From Tachypleus tridentatus (Eukaryota; Arthropoda; Merostomata; Xiphosura; Limulidae): DNA of 64,000 nucleotides. This document shows, piece after piece, positions 1-10,172 of this stretch. The stretch's first letter is position 1. Every line of letters begins with the position of its first letter. Below the pieces are notes generated by a model. It saw only the letters and a list, made by a program, of their open reading frames with translations, was not told the DNA's origin and did no database searches. Location: the NCBI RefSeq assembly GCF_004210375.1, contig NC_134835.1, positions 66,556,447-66,620,446 on the forward strand. The letters are read 5' to 3'. The translations under genes and the position numbers were made by a program.

Positions 1-448
1 AGAATTTCTGAATTCGTCATGTAATTCTTGTTCCGCATCGTTTACCTCAGAAGACTTCGGCTCCCACAGTGGTTGAAAACTAATGAAATTACATTTAAAT
101 TAGCACTCACCACGGTTTGTGCGTGACTAGGTTGCACATATGAAGATTTTTGTATGAATCCTAGCGAATCTTTGAACTTAGTACATAATGTATAAAGTTT
201 AAAGTTTATCAGTATAAAACATTGTTGTAAAAAATATGAAAACTACAGTGTTTTCGGCAATTTTTATGCGTTGGTCTATTAAAATTGTAATTATGCTTAG
301 GCAATATTTAACCGAATGTTAAAAACAAATGAAAATAAAAATAATATATTATTGTTACATTTTTAGTCACTTTGATCGTTGCATTTTGCTTGTATTAGTC
401 CGTTTGTTAAGAAATGGATTTTTTTAGTTTAAAAATAAATCACTATAG

Positions 449-767
449 GTGGCTGAAGTGACGGAAACGTGTCAACATTTGAGTTTTTGTTATGCACAAA
501 TCCATACTATGGACTGTCCGTGCTGTGCTGACCATGAGTATCGAAACCTGGTTTCTAGCGTTGTACGCTCGCAAACATACCACTGTGTTACTGAAGGGGA
601 TCACCATTTGTGGCACCTAGTAAGTGCAATTATCATTCGTAAGTAAGTGCAATACGAATTTTGTTACTTTGTTAGCATCATACAGCATTGAACGAGAAGA
701 TGCCAATGAAGTGTTCATTAATGGCATTGACTACATGACTGATCAATTTGCAAAAAAACTTTCTTGA
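449..767 (+). pseudogene. possible terminal exons or relic of an alpha/beta-hydrolase
   Basis: A 63-codon open stretch follows a possible splice acceptor (CACTATAG, ending 448). It contains YHCVTEGDHHLWHL, which resembles the region around the catalytic histidine of serine hydrolase-like (SERHL/kraken-type) alpha/beta-hydrolases. A good donor, CTA/GTAAGT, lies at 620. Downstream, 678-767 reads in another frame as SYSIEREDANEVF and continues to FAKKLS and a TGA, which would suit the closing helix of such a hydrolase. The two parts do not join in phase. The 620 donor with the acceptor ending 675 makes a 56-nt intron but the wrong frame, and the in-frame pair (639-675) makes an intron of only 37 nt. 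A decayed copy or a wrong guess are both possible. No upstream exon is recognisable in 1-448. Confidence 0.25.
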
Positions 768-1043
768 TTGTTAGTAACGAAAATACATCTCATTCTTGTA
801 ACTTCTGTTAATCTGTTGAGGGTATATTATTTTCTCTTGTAAAATTACACCTAAACAAACTCTTCATCAAATTTTCACTTGTAAAGCCTACGATAAATGC
901 TACAGGTAAATTGTTATATTTATATTTTCCTATAGATTTTTTTTAAAATCGATTATTGCTAAAAATATGCGAATGTATCAATTTAAACTGAAGGTTCATT
1001 TTTAAGTACTCTTCTTTAACTTTGGTGACGATAAGAAATATGC

Positions 1044-1324
1044 TTGTTTGTTTGTTTTGGAATTTCGCACAAAGCTACTCGAGGGCTATATGTGCTAGCC
1101 GTCCCTAATTTAGCAGTATAAGACTAGAGGGAAGGCAGCTAGTCATCACCACCCACCGCCAACTCTTGGGCTACTCTTTTACCAACGAAAAGTGGGATTG
1201 ACCGTAACATTATAACGCCCCGACGGCTGGGAGGGCGAGCATGTTTTGGCGCGACTCGGGCGCGAACCCGCGACCCTCAGATTGCGAAGTGCACGTCTTA
1301 ACGCGTTAGGCCATGCCAGGCCCG
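1044..1324 (-). mobile_element. SINE family A, full length, with perfect target duplication
   Basis: This is a tRNA-derived SINE with its head on the minus strand. The minus strand reads a tRNA-like head with A box (GGCATGGCCTAACG) and B box, then a body, then a tail ending in AAACAAAC repeats. The head best resembles tRNA-Thr(CGT): the anticodon-loop equivalent is CTCGTAA in most copies. A perfect 10-bp direct repeat, AGAAATATGC, flanks it at 1034-1043 and 1325-1334, which shows insertion by target-primed reverse transcription and a fairly recent age. Confidence 0.9.
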
Positions 1325-1334
1325 AGAAATATGC

Positions 1335-1724
1335 CACAACATCTTCCTAAAACAGTAACAACTGCAAGTTCATTGGAAACTTTCAAGTTGAATATTAGCC
1401 AAAAAATTAAATTAGAAAAAACCAGCAACAAATAGTTGATGTTATTTAAAAAAGAACTATGAATTATTTTTGAAAAATATTGTTAAAAATAGAGAAGTGT
1501 AATTTTATTCTTAGATATTTTATCCATATTCTATTAAAATTTGAAAATAATGAATAATCTTGGCAACTTACATTGATACACTGAAGAGAAACAATTCTAG
1601 TGATACATACTCAAAAACATAATTGTAAATACAGTAATTTGTCGTTCTATATCTGCATGGTATTCCAATGTTTGTATCATTTTATGTTTTTTGGTATTTT
1701 TTCATTGATATATATGTATACAAA
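1335..1724. other. AT-rich intergenic DNA, nothing recognised
   Basis: No coding frame, repeat family or RNA gene is recognised between the SINE and the foldback element. Confidence 0.6.
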
Positions 1725-2228
1725 TAAATGTGGATATAAAATGATATAGGAATGATAATGCCAAAACGAATGCAAACAAGAATATAAGGATGCAAAAGTT
1801 TTGTATATTGATCATCCCTACATGACCTATAATATTAAAATTTAATGTTACACTGTAAGATACACGAATGCATAATGGTTGCGAGCCGGTCAGTTTGACC
1901 GACCTCGTAACGAGTCTACAGTAATCAAGTCATATTTTCACTCAACTTCGCTTTTCCTGTACATAAGTTCTATGCTCTTAGGTACACTACTTGATGCCCA
2001 CCCTGACATAACTATAATATTAAGATAAACTAATAACATATCCCACTAGTCAGGAATATATAACTTTCAAATGCGGTGGTATTAAATATAACTTTGCACT
2101 TTACAGTGTAACATTAAATTTTAATATTGAAAGACATGTAGAGATGATCTATGTATAGCTGTATTATCCATATATTCTTGTTTACATTATTTTGGCACTA
2201 TCACTTCTACACCATTTTACATTTACAA
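1725..2228. mobile_element. foldback-like element with long inverted arms
   Basis: The arms at about 1725-1859 and 2101-2228 are inverted copies of each other, roughly 80% alike by eye over about 125 bp. Both carry TAATATTAAAATTTAATGTT (or its complement) next to ACACTGTAA at the inner end, and AACAAGAATATA further out. The 240-bp spacer holds a strong small hairpin at about 1881-1909 (CGGTCA-GTT-TGACCG with an outer CGAG/CTCG pairing). There is no coding capacity. It looks like a non-autonomous foldback or MITE-type DNA element. The outer ends and target duplication are not clear. Confidence 0.6.
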
Positions 2229-2703
2229 AATGTTTTTAATTACTTATTTTGTGACATTTTTCCATTGGGGAAAGTTAGTATATTCTATGAAGGTGAGTAA
2301 TAAAATTTAATATTATGTGTATTGATTGTTTTCTTACTCTCGCACTTCATACATGGGAAAGAGGTTGGTTCCCATACACCGATTGTATAATGTACAAAAA
2401 ACTGAGTATTCTAGTATTCTACATGTCACAGCCATCTGATGCTCATATATGGTAATTCCTATTTTTACCCTCTACTCAAACGTTTTAAAATAACACCAAA
2501 TAATTGTGAAAAGCTAACTTAACGGGTAATTACAACATTGTTTACACTAGAATTATGATTTAAAAAAAATTACTAGTAGTTATTACAACTAAGCAATGAC
2601 ATCGTGCGCTATTCAGAGACACAAAGAGTGGATTTAGGTTTAAACTGAGTTAATGATAATGTAGTTGTAGAGACCTTTGATAGATTGTTTAGGCAGAGTA
2701 TTC
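2229..2703. other. intergenic DNA, nothing recognised
   Basis: AT-rich sequence without a supported coding frame. The last 60 bases (about 2640-2703) may belong to the dispersed element whose palindrome follows, since they run directly into it. Confidence 0.5.
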
Positions 2704-2848
2704 ATGACGAAACTTTGTAGAATGGACGGCAATTGCCTGTGGAGACACAAGTGCAGAGGACGATGTTTCTAAAGTCTTCCGCCTTTCGTCTTCAAGTCTT
2801 GTGTCTCCACAACAGGCAGTTGCCGTCCATTCTACAAAGTTTCATCAT
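2704..2848. repeat. near-perfect 48-bp inverted repeat, probable mobile-element terminus
   Basis: The left arm 2704-2751 and right arm 2798-2848 pair over about 48 bp with few mismatches and a 3-base insertion. Both contain TTTGTAGAATGGACGGCAA or its complement. The 46-bp loop, read on the minus strand, contains GAAGACGAAAGGCGGAAGAC followed by a CGAAACGTCGTC-like stretch (here AGAAACATCGTC). A hairpin this strong outside a gene is typical of retroelement or foldback termini. I suspect a Penelope-like element end but cannot confirm it. Confidence 0.6.
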
Positions 2849-3962
2849 AGTTGTAGAATTATCTCAACTGAAATAACAAAGACGAAAGTGAACAATATGA
2901 TGGATTGGTCACCTGTCTTGCTTGCTTGGTATTGTTTCTCGTCTGGTGTTCGGACTTGTCGCGTAGAGAAACTAATGAAAGTGGGTGTCAATCATCTTTT
3001 AAAGTAAAACTCTGTCACTATTGATTTTTTTGGCATGCATATCTCTATTATAACTGTTGAGTACCATGGCCATCCCTACAAAAATGGTCTACCGAGTCTG
3101 TGATAGCCGTTAGATATACCAACTTTGTTTTGTGAGTATTGTAATATTAAACTGTTTCTAACACAGTATCTTCAACAAATAAAAGTTATTTTCGGAGACA
3201 TTTTGATTATTGTTCTTTTTATGTAAAGTTTAGAAAATTATTGTTTTGTATCCTCTGTAACTGGTTTTCATTATCGATTATGGTTCTTTTTTATCATATT
3301 ATAATTTTATGCATGTACTCACCGGCCGCGTGGGCTTCAAAAAGCGAATGGTAAATCTCGGATTGACTTTTCTTTTCAATCAAAATAATAAAAACAGAAA
3401 CAGTGGCGTAACTTTAATCAACTAAGACGCCATTATATCGAACTGTGAAGATTAAGCTCTAGGCCTCTGAAGCTGTTTTTCCGTTTCCATAGTAACGTAT
3501 TATAAAATGTATTCAGATTGCTGATGAACGTATATTATTAGCAGTTGCAGCTTATTTTGACGTATTAACTGTTAGATTCAAATTTATTATGGAATATGTT
3601 GTGGCTGACGATGTAGAATGTCTCCTTCAAGCAGTCAGGCTTTAAAGCGGATTAGTGATTGGGTACTTGAAGGTTTTAGACCAAGAAATGTATTTGGGTT
3701 GGACCGTTAAGGTTGAGAAGTACATTCACACAAGAAAAAGCGAGCGCAATAAGCTAAACGAACGGTAACTTGAATTGGTCTTTGGGCTATAGGTGGTCAC
3801 AAGCTAGCGATTAAGTCACTTTCTGTATTGAAGACGAAACCTTATCGTAATATTTAGAGATTAACTGAATATTAATTTGTTTCTGTTTTGTGATGTTTGA
3901 AAGGAAGCTTAACGGCTTCACAATAAAGATGCACAAATAAAATACAATTATAGACACAAGTA
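2849..3962. other. intergenic DNA, nothing recognised
   Basis: No convincing frame. The open stretch at 2801-3007 runs out of the inverted repeat and ends by chance. No RNA gene or repeat family is recognised. Confidence 0.6.
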
Positions 3963-3964
3963 TG

Positions 3965-4080
3965 GTTTGTTTTGAATTTCGCGCAAAGCTACTCGAGGGC
4001 TATCTGCGCTATCCGTCTCTAATTTAGCAGTATAAGACTAAAGGGAAGACAGCTAGTCACCGCCTGGCCATGCTAGGCCA
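3965..4080 (-). mobile_element. SINE family A, internally deleted
   Basis: The tail half (TTTGAATTTCGCGCAAAGCT and onward) is joined after AGCTAGTCA directly to the A-box end (CCTGGCCATGC), so the middle and the B box are missing. Flanking repeats ATAGACACAA (3950-3959) and ATAGACGCAA (4080-4089) differ at one base. The whole unit was therefore inserted once and either lost its centre later or was inserted already short. Confidence 0.8.
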
Positions 4081-4445
4081 TAGACGCAACTGCTCTAGTT
4101 CCATTCAACATTTCATAGTGATGTTAGTTAAACTTCGATAAAACTGGTCAGGGGGCGCTAATCAATGTCTTACGTCTATAGAGAAACGTATGCATATTTC
4201 TATAAATTACGTTTAGACCACAAATATGTATTATGTATTTCAATTGAGAGAATGATTAAGGTTCTAGAAGTTCACAAAAAATTGTTTATATTTTGATATA
4301 AGAAGACAGAGAAATGAACACCTTTCACATTAGAAATGATGTGGTTGAATTTTGATTGTTTTTGACTGTGACGGATCGAAGGACGCAAGGAGCCGTGACA
4401 CCCTAAGAACGTCCAGTTGGGTCGTACATAACAATCTAAATATTA

Positions 4446-5352
4446 GGTTGTCCAGAAATAAATGTCGGAATTTTCGCGATGACATTTAGGAGCGGAATAC
4501 TGAGTAACATATTGTTGGTTGGTTGGTTTAACCCAACGTTTGTCGCTTACAAGATGTCTTAAATGTCTGCTATTTCAACTCTACTCAGAGTAAGTTTCTT
4601 AACCCTAAAGGCAGCATGGACAAGAAGGAGTTTCGTCTGATTTTCGTCTTTGTCTTCAAACTTGTACGAAAAACTACCGAAACTACACGGAACATCTACC
4701 AGGCATTCGGCCATGGATCTGTTATTGAACGTACGGTTCAGCATTGGTTCCAAAGGTTTCAACATGGAGATGAAAGTCTTGAAGACCATGAAGGTCGTGA
4801 AAGGAACCCATTCTTAGATGAAAACATATTAAGGGAAGCAGTTGAGATAGACTCTTGCACAACAGTACGTGAGTTTGCAGAAAAGCTAGGCAGAAGCAAA
4901 TCAAGCATTGTCAACCACCTGAGTGCGATTGGAAAGACGAAAAAGTTGAATAGGTGGGTTCTGCACGAGCTGACAGAAGATCAACAAAATCGGCATTATG
5001 AAACCTGTCAAGGATGCTGCTTCAAAAATTGAAGAAATTGGGAACTAAGGTTCTGCCTCATCCACCTTATTCCTCAGACCTTTTCCCTACGGATTTCACT
5101 TTTTCAAGCACTTTGACAACTTTTTGAACAATAAACGCTTTCAAAACGAGGCAGCTGCAAAAGGAGCTTTCAGGGAGTTCATTGACCACAGAAACCCTGA
5201 TTTCTATAGCAGGGGCATAAACAGCGTCGTTATACGTTGGCAAATGTATGTTGAAGCAAGTGGTACTTACTTTAATTAAAGAATGTTTTAGAACACTGGT
5301 TTATATATTTCCAAACTTCGCAGTTCAAAAACGACATTTATTTCTGGACAAG
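4446..5352 (+). mobile_element. mariner-like element, internally deleted
   Basis: A 20-bp perfect terminal inverted repeat, TTGTCCAGAAATAAATGTCG, lies at 4448-4467 and, inverted, at 5332-5351. TA dinucleotides at 4444-4445 and 5353-5354 fit the usual mariner target duplication. The element is about 0.9 kb against the usual 1.3 kb, because the middle of the transposase gene is missing. It cannot make an active transposase. It could still have been moved in trans, because both ends are intact. Confidence 0.92.
4616..5279 (+). pseudogene. mariner transposase fragment (N- and C-terminal parts only)
   Basis: The frame from the ATG at 4616 has the paired helix-turn-helix DNA-binding region of the SETMAR/Hsmar1 type of mariner: TTETTRNIYQAF at residues 20-31, ERTVQHWF at 38-45, then GDESLED, and HELTEDQQNRH near residue 120. 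It then ends at 5032. About 120 residues carrying the first two catalytic aspartates of the DD34D triad are absent. Another frame resumes with LQKLKKLG and VLPHPPYSSDLFPTDF, which includes the third aspartate. A one-base deletion after GATTTC (about 5095) shifts the frame again before the normal C-terminal end at the TAA 5277-5279. It is dead on three counts. Confidence 0.9.
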
Positions 5353-5354
5353 TA

Positions 5355-6055
5355 CAGAAAATATCCCCCTTACATTTGTTTATTTCTATCGGCCTACATT
5401 TTCGATTCAAATGCTTATCTTCCAGTATGATACAAACTGTAAAACGAGCACTTTACAATTATCTTACTTATCCATTCTTTCTAATATACGTGTCACGCAG
5501 ACAAGGCTAAAAATGTCTTCATACTCAAATCGGGCCCATGGCCATCGTCTCATCTGGTGCCATATTGGCGTATCATATTGGCACAGTTTAATAAGCAAGG
5601 TGTTTTATTTGTCCAAATAATTATCTTGGATTCCGCGTAAAACACAAGTTCGAGGATGAATGATTTGCCAATAAAGTGGCGTCGATGACGATTAAACAAG
5701 GGATCTTTGTACCCCATCAATATTTTATATAGTGGAACCATGTATACCCACTTGCTTCACTTGCGCTGTTCAAAGCCTCAAATTGGTGATTGAACCTCTT
5801 TTTCTTTATTTGATTTTACATCCATCTTTTTGCGCTACCAACTCTCCCATGAGGTGGTAATTTCCATGATTTGATTCTGGACCCACCACCTGTTGCCAGC
5901 TCAACCTCTGTTCCATTATTTTAAAAACTTTTCAATTGTCCTTCATCTTCAGCTCAGTTAGTTATCTTCTGAATTGAGCAGGGCAACCTTCTGGTTAGTG
6001 TTCATGGTCTGTGAAGTAGAAAGCCCTTTGTTTACGTTTCACTTTGGTTTGATTT
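5355..6055. other. intergenic DNA, nothing recognised
   Basis: Open stretches of 60-69 codons here have no recognisable motif. No repeat family is identified. Confidence 0.5.
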
Positions 6056-6325
6056 GGTTTGGTTTGAATTTCGCGCAAAGCTACAAGAGGACTATCTGCG
6101 CTAGCCGTCCCAAATTTAGCAGTGCAAGACTATAGAGACGGCAGCTAGTCATCACCATCCACCGCCAACTCTTGAGCTGCTCTTTTACCAACGAATAGTG
6201 GGATTGACCGTCACATCATAACACCCCCATGACTGAAAGGGCGAACATGTTTGGTGTGAAGCAAATTCAAACCCGTGAACCTCAGATTACGAGTCGAGTG
6301 CCTAACCACCTGGCCATGCCGGGCT
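6056..6325 (-). mobile_element. SINE family A, older copy
   Basis: Full-length but diverged copy: tail TTTGAATTTCGCGCAAAGCT at the left, then the conserved body, with the head ending CCTGGCCATGCCGGGC at the right. The B box region is degraded. Flanks CTTTGGTTTG and CTTTGATTCG may be a worn target duplication. Confidence 0.85.
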
Positions 6326-6353
6326 TCCTTTGATTCGTTAAGACAAGAATAGC

Positions 6354-6622
6354 TTGTATGTTTGTTTGTTTGTTTTCGAATTTCGCACAAAGCTACTCGA
6401 GGGCTATCTGTGCTAGCCGTCCCTAATTTAGTAGTGTAAGACTAGAGGGAAGGCAGCTAGTCAATACCACCCACCGCCAACTCTTAGGCTACTCTTTTAC
6501 CAACGAATAGTGGGATTGACTGTAACATTATAACGCCCCCACGGCTGAAAGAGCGAGCATGTTTGGGCGCGACCCTCAGATTACGAGTCGCACGCCTTAA
6601 CACGCTTGGCCATGCCGGGCCC
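6354..6622 (-). mobile_element. SINE family A with perfect 12-bp target duplication
   Basis: It is inserted 28 bases to the right of the previous copy in the same orientation. The direct repeat GACAAGAATAGC lies at 6342-6353 and 6623-6634. A short deletion removes most of the B box region (the GGGGATTCGAACCCG equivalent is missing), so this copy would be a poor RNA polymerase III template. Confidence 0.9.
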
Positions 6623-6634
6623 GACAAGAATAGC

Positions 6635-7737
6635 ACAAGAGTTAGCAGGGTCAGGGGTAGTGGTGTTGTCTAGCTGTCTTCCTCTTACTCCATCAGTTAA
6701 AAAGGCTGCGTCCATATAACCCTTACGTAGTTCTGAAAAGTTGCGTGATAATTATAAACAATCAAAAATTTTAAATTCCATGTTAGTTCTAATAAAACGA
6801 AAGTGCTGACACCTGACCTACACAATATAATGGTTTTCATTTGTTTCTCCATACCTTGTTGAAGATTTATTGATTTTCTTTATTTGTATGCTATATAATA
6901 TTATTTTGTTAGAGTACAAAATTCAGTCAAAATTATTTTTAAACGCAGTGTAATATAATAGCTGAATACATCATAAAGATATCGTTATAAATAGTTATAG
7001 AGCGTGGATGTGAAAGAGCTTCTTATACACTTGAATAAAGAAACTAAGGCACATGTATTATAAAAGGAAACATTAGAAGTAGTTCCATAGTACTTGGTAG
7101 TAATATTATATAGTGAGGAATACGGCTATGTACAAAATGTAGTTTGAAACATAACAATCTACAGTGTAGTAACGTGACCTTAAGGAAAAGAATAGTGACG
7201 TCAAACCACTCTCAAAATTCTGCTACAAGTTCTTACTTAGATTACAAGTATAAAGCGTCTTCTGTTTGTCTCATTCATCATATACGTGTGAGGGTTGTAA
7301 GCTGTTTCGTAATACATGTCGGGAGAAAAATTAATATATGTGGAATTTTGGTGACGTTTAATAAATTGGTTTTAATTATAGGTTTATATCTCAAGTCTAG
7401 TTGTAAAAGAAACGTTCACGTATTTGATTTTTCGTAATAAATTATTTGAAATGCACATTTTTATAACGATAATAAAGAGTCACTCTGATGCTGTTCGAAA
7501 CGAAAAAGTTATGAACGAATAATATGGAATTTTATGTCGGTGACAGTTCAACTACAGTATGTATATATTGATGAAAGTTCTAGTTATAGTGAAATAAAGT
7601 ACGTTTTCATATTAAACTTGTTTGTAACTGTACGAACTCTTCTTGTCATTATCCTATTCTTTCCACAAAATTATGGTGTTTATATAGAGTTCTGATTATG
7701 TGTAATGCTTGCTTATAGTATCACGTAACAGAAGGAT
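6635..7737. other. intergenic DNA; possible old SINE fragment at its left end
   Basis: About 6645-6700 (GGTGTTGTCTAGCTGTCTTC) looks like a degraded piece of the SINE body in plus orientation. The remaining kilobase has no supported feature. The 97-codon stretch at 7144-7437 is AT-rich and has no motif. Confidence 0.45.
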
Positions 7738-7984
7738 TGTTTGTTTTGAATTTCACGCAAAACTACACGAGGGCTATCTGCGCTAGTCGTCCCTAATTTA
7801 GCAGTGTAAAACTAGTGGGACGGCAGCTAATCAACACCATCTACCGCCAATTCTTGGGTAACTCTTTTACTAACGAATAATGGGATTGGCTGTCACATTA
7901 TAACGCCCCCACGCCTGAAAGGGAGAACATATTTGGTGTGACAGGGATTCGAATCCGCGACCATCAGATTACGAGTCGAGTGCC
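7738..7984 (-). mobile_element. SINE family A, head truncated
   Basis: Tail, body and a good B-box region (GGGATTCGAATCC) are present. The sequence leaves the family after GAGTCGAGTGCC, so the A box and the 5' end of the head are missing. Flanks ACAGAAGGA and CAGAAAAGGA suggest insertion of an already 5'-truncated copy. Confidence 0.85.
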
Positions 7985-8076
7985 AGAAAAGGAGTGGACT
8001 ACCTGCGATGTATCCAAATCAAGAGTTGAACTCGGAATTGGAGTCGTCGGGATGTATTTTGTTCAGTATGTAATAA

Positions 8077-8347
8077 GTTTGTTTGTTTGTTTTCGAATTT
8101 CGCACAAAGCTACTTAGGGCTATCTGTGCTAGCAGTCCCTAATTTAGCAGTGTAAGACTAGAGGGAAGGCAGCTAGTCATCACCACCCACCGCCAACTCT
8201 TGGGCTACTTATTTACCAACGAATAGTGGGATTGACGATAACATTATAACGCCTCCACGACTGAAAGGGCAAGCATGTTTGGCGCGACGGGTATGCGAAC
8301 CCGCGACCCTCAGATTACAAGTCGCACGCCTTAACGCGCTTGGCCAT
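8077..8347 (-). mobile_element. SINE family A with perfect 11-bp target duplication
   Basis: Full-length copy. GTATGTAATAA is directly repeated at 8066-8076 and 8348-8358. The B-box region reads GGGTATGCGAACCCG on this strand, which is one change from the consensus. Confidence 0.9.
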
Positions 8348-8358
8348 GTATGTAATAA

Positions 8359-10039
8359 CACTTGCCATTTAATAATAAGGTGAATAAATAATAACATTAA
8401 ACAACAACAAAATAATAATTATTATTATTTTATCGTATCTTGGAAAATGAACATTTATGAAATGTAAATTAAAGAAGGAATGAGTGATATGAAGTAATGA
8501 AGGAAGGGAGAAAAGACTGTAATGTAAAAACGTCTGCTTGTTTTGAAGGAAGTATTTTAACACCATGAAAACAAGCGGACAGCAAAACTGGTATTTTAAA
8601 TCGTAGTACAATGAAAAATGAATGTTAATACATTTCTAGCCCTATGACGTTGATATTAAATAAAAGCATCAATTTGTAATAAAGGGCCATAATAAAAGCC
8701 AGAAAACATATTTATCACTAGCGTAACACACGAATTTAAATTACATAGGACAGGGAAGTAAAAACGTTCAGAATAAAAAACGACAAACGTCTAGCTGTTT
8801 TGGAAGTTGTTTAAAGACCTTATAAGTGATTTTACTTTGTTTTAACTTACGAGAAAATTAACGAGCTTAGAACCAATTTTTGGCCATATGTATATACAAG
8901 ATTGAAATGAGATTATTAATTGCCACTGTGATAATAACTAAGTTCAGACAAGCGTACATGTAGTGGAATGTGGTCGCTTTAATACAACATACGAGGGGTA
9001 ATATTATACACAGGTCTGGAAGTAGTCCACCTTTTTTCAGTTACTTGTGAACCACCAAAATGTAATCGTTGAACGTAGCAATTTTAATTTTGAGAAAACA
9101 TCGAAAGTACTTTTAAAACGTTTATCGTTGATATTTTGTTTAATTCCCTTCTGTTAATATATTTGTTACAGTGATATATTCTATACATATTGTTTTTCAA
9201 CATTTTTTCTATTTGCTGTACTGGATGACGTCATCACTTTTGGTTGTAGAAAAGAGAATTGTTTCTAGAGGCGTTTTCTTCAAGTTTGATTAAGTGCAAA
9301 CTGGAGGTTGCGTAGACGTAACTATTAACGTAAATAAAACAGGAACCTCTACCTAAAGAATGTATCTTTTATTGTTCAGTATTTCGGTGTAATCTCTAGT
9401 AGCGCTTTTTCACATGTTGGCAGCATCGTCACGGAAGTCCAGATTCGTACCGACCTTGCTTATGTTATCTTAGTATAAATCTCCCCATTGCGTCTCTGAT
9501 ACTCGCTTCGATTGCATTTTATTATTTCTTATTTTATAGCATAAAAAGCATGCGTCATTTAGTTGTATAACTTCACATCTGTGGAGCAGACGTTGAAAGA
9601 TCTTTCTCTGGATCCACTGGATCCGTCCAAGGAACTACCCAAGTTTGTCTGTAGTCATTTGTCCGTTCAACTGAAGCGGCCTAGTCTCTACACGCCCCCT
9701 TTATCCTTCCTCAAGGACAACTTCTTACCAAACCTCACGCGCTGTTCACGCGTTCCTGCTTCTCCCGGTTATCCTCGAGAACCGTCTATTTTACAACACC
9801 TTCATGTTCGGCTTGTGTTTCGCGTGACTTCAGCACAAGTCATGATATAATGTTCACTTCTGGGGTTTCATTTTTCATTTTTTAAGCTGCCAGGTAAAAT
9901 ATAAATAGATAAAAGTTTGGCTCACAAATTTAACGAAAACATTCTATTATTGATTTTGGTATAAAAAAAATATTTCAACCTGTAGTGTGGAATATTTGAT
10001 GTTGTTTAACTTTCTGATTAATATTCCAAATTTCTATAT
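8359..10039. other. intergenic DNA with one GC-richer open stretch
   Basis: Mostly AT-rich and featureless. From 9583 to 9840 the base composition becomes clearly richer in G and C and one frame stays open (see findings), but no domain is recognised and no start ATG begins it. It is not called as a gene. Confidence 0.4.
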
Positions 10040-10172
10040 AAAAGCCCCCTGTGGCAAAGCGATATACCAGCAGACTTACAACGCAATAATCGGGATTTCA
10101 ATACCTGTGGTGGGCAGAGCACAGATAGTCCATTGTGTAGCTTTGTGCTTAATTACAAAACTACCAAACAAC
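10040..10172 (+). mobile_element. SINE family B (second tRNA-like SINE)
   Basis: The short tRNA-like head (CCCTGTGGCAAAGCGATA as the A-box side, CGGGATTTCAATACC as a worn B box) is followed directly by a tail reading GAGCACAGATAGTCCATTG, then TGTAGCTTTGTGCTTAATTA and AAAACTACCAAAC. It is about 130 bp long and lacks the long central body of family A. The tail matches the end of family A. Confidence 0.75.

Noticed and set aside
2128..2146. TGAAAGACATGTAGAGATG, sharing its first 11 bases with miR-71
   Set aside because: The rest of the microRNA does not match. It lies in one arm of the foldback element, whose other arm is not the expected star strand; I treat it as coincidence.
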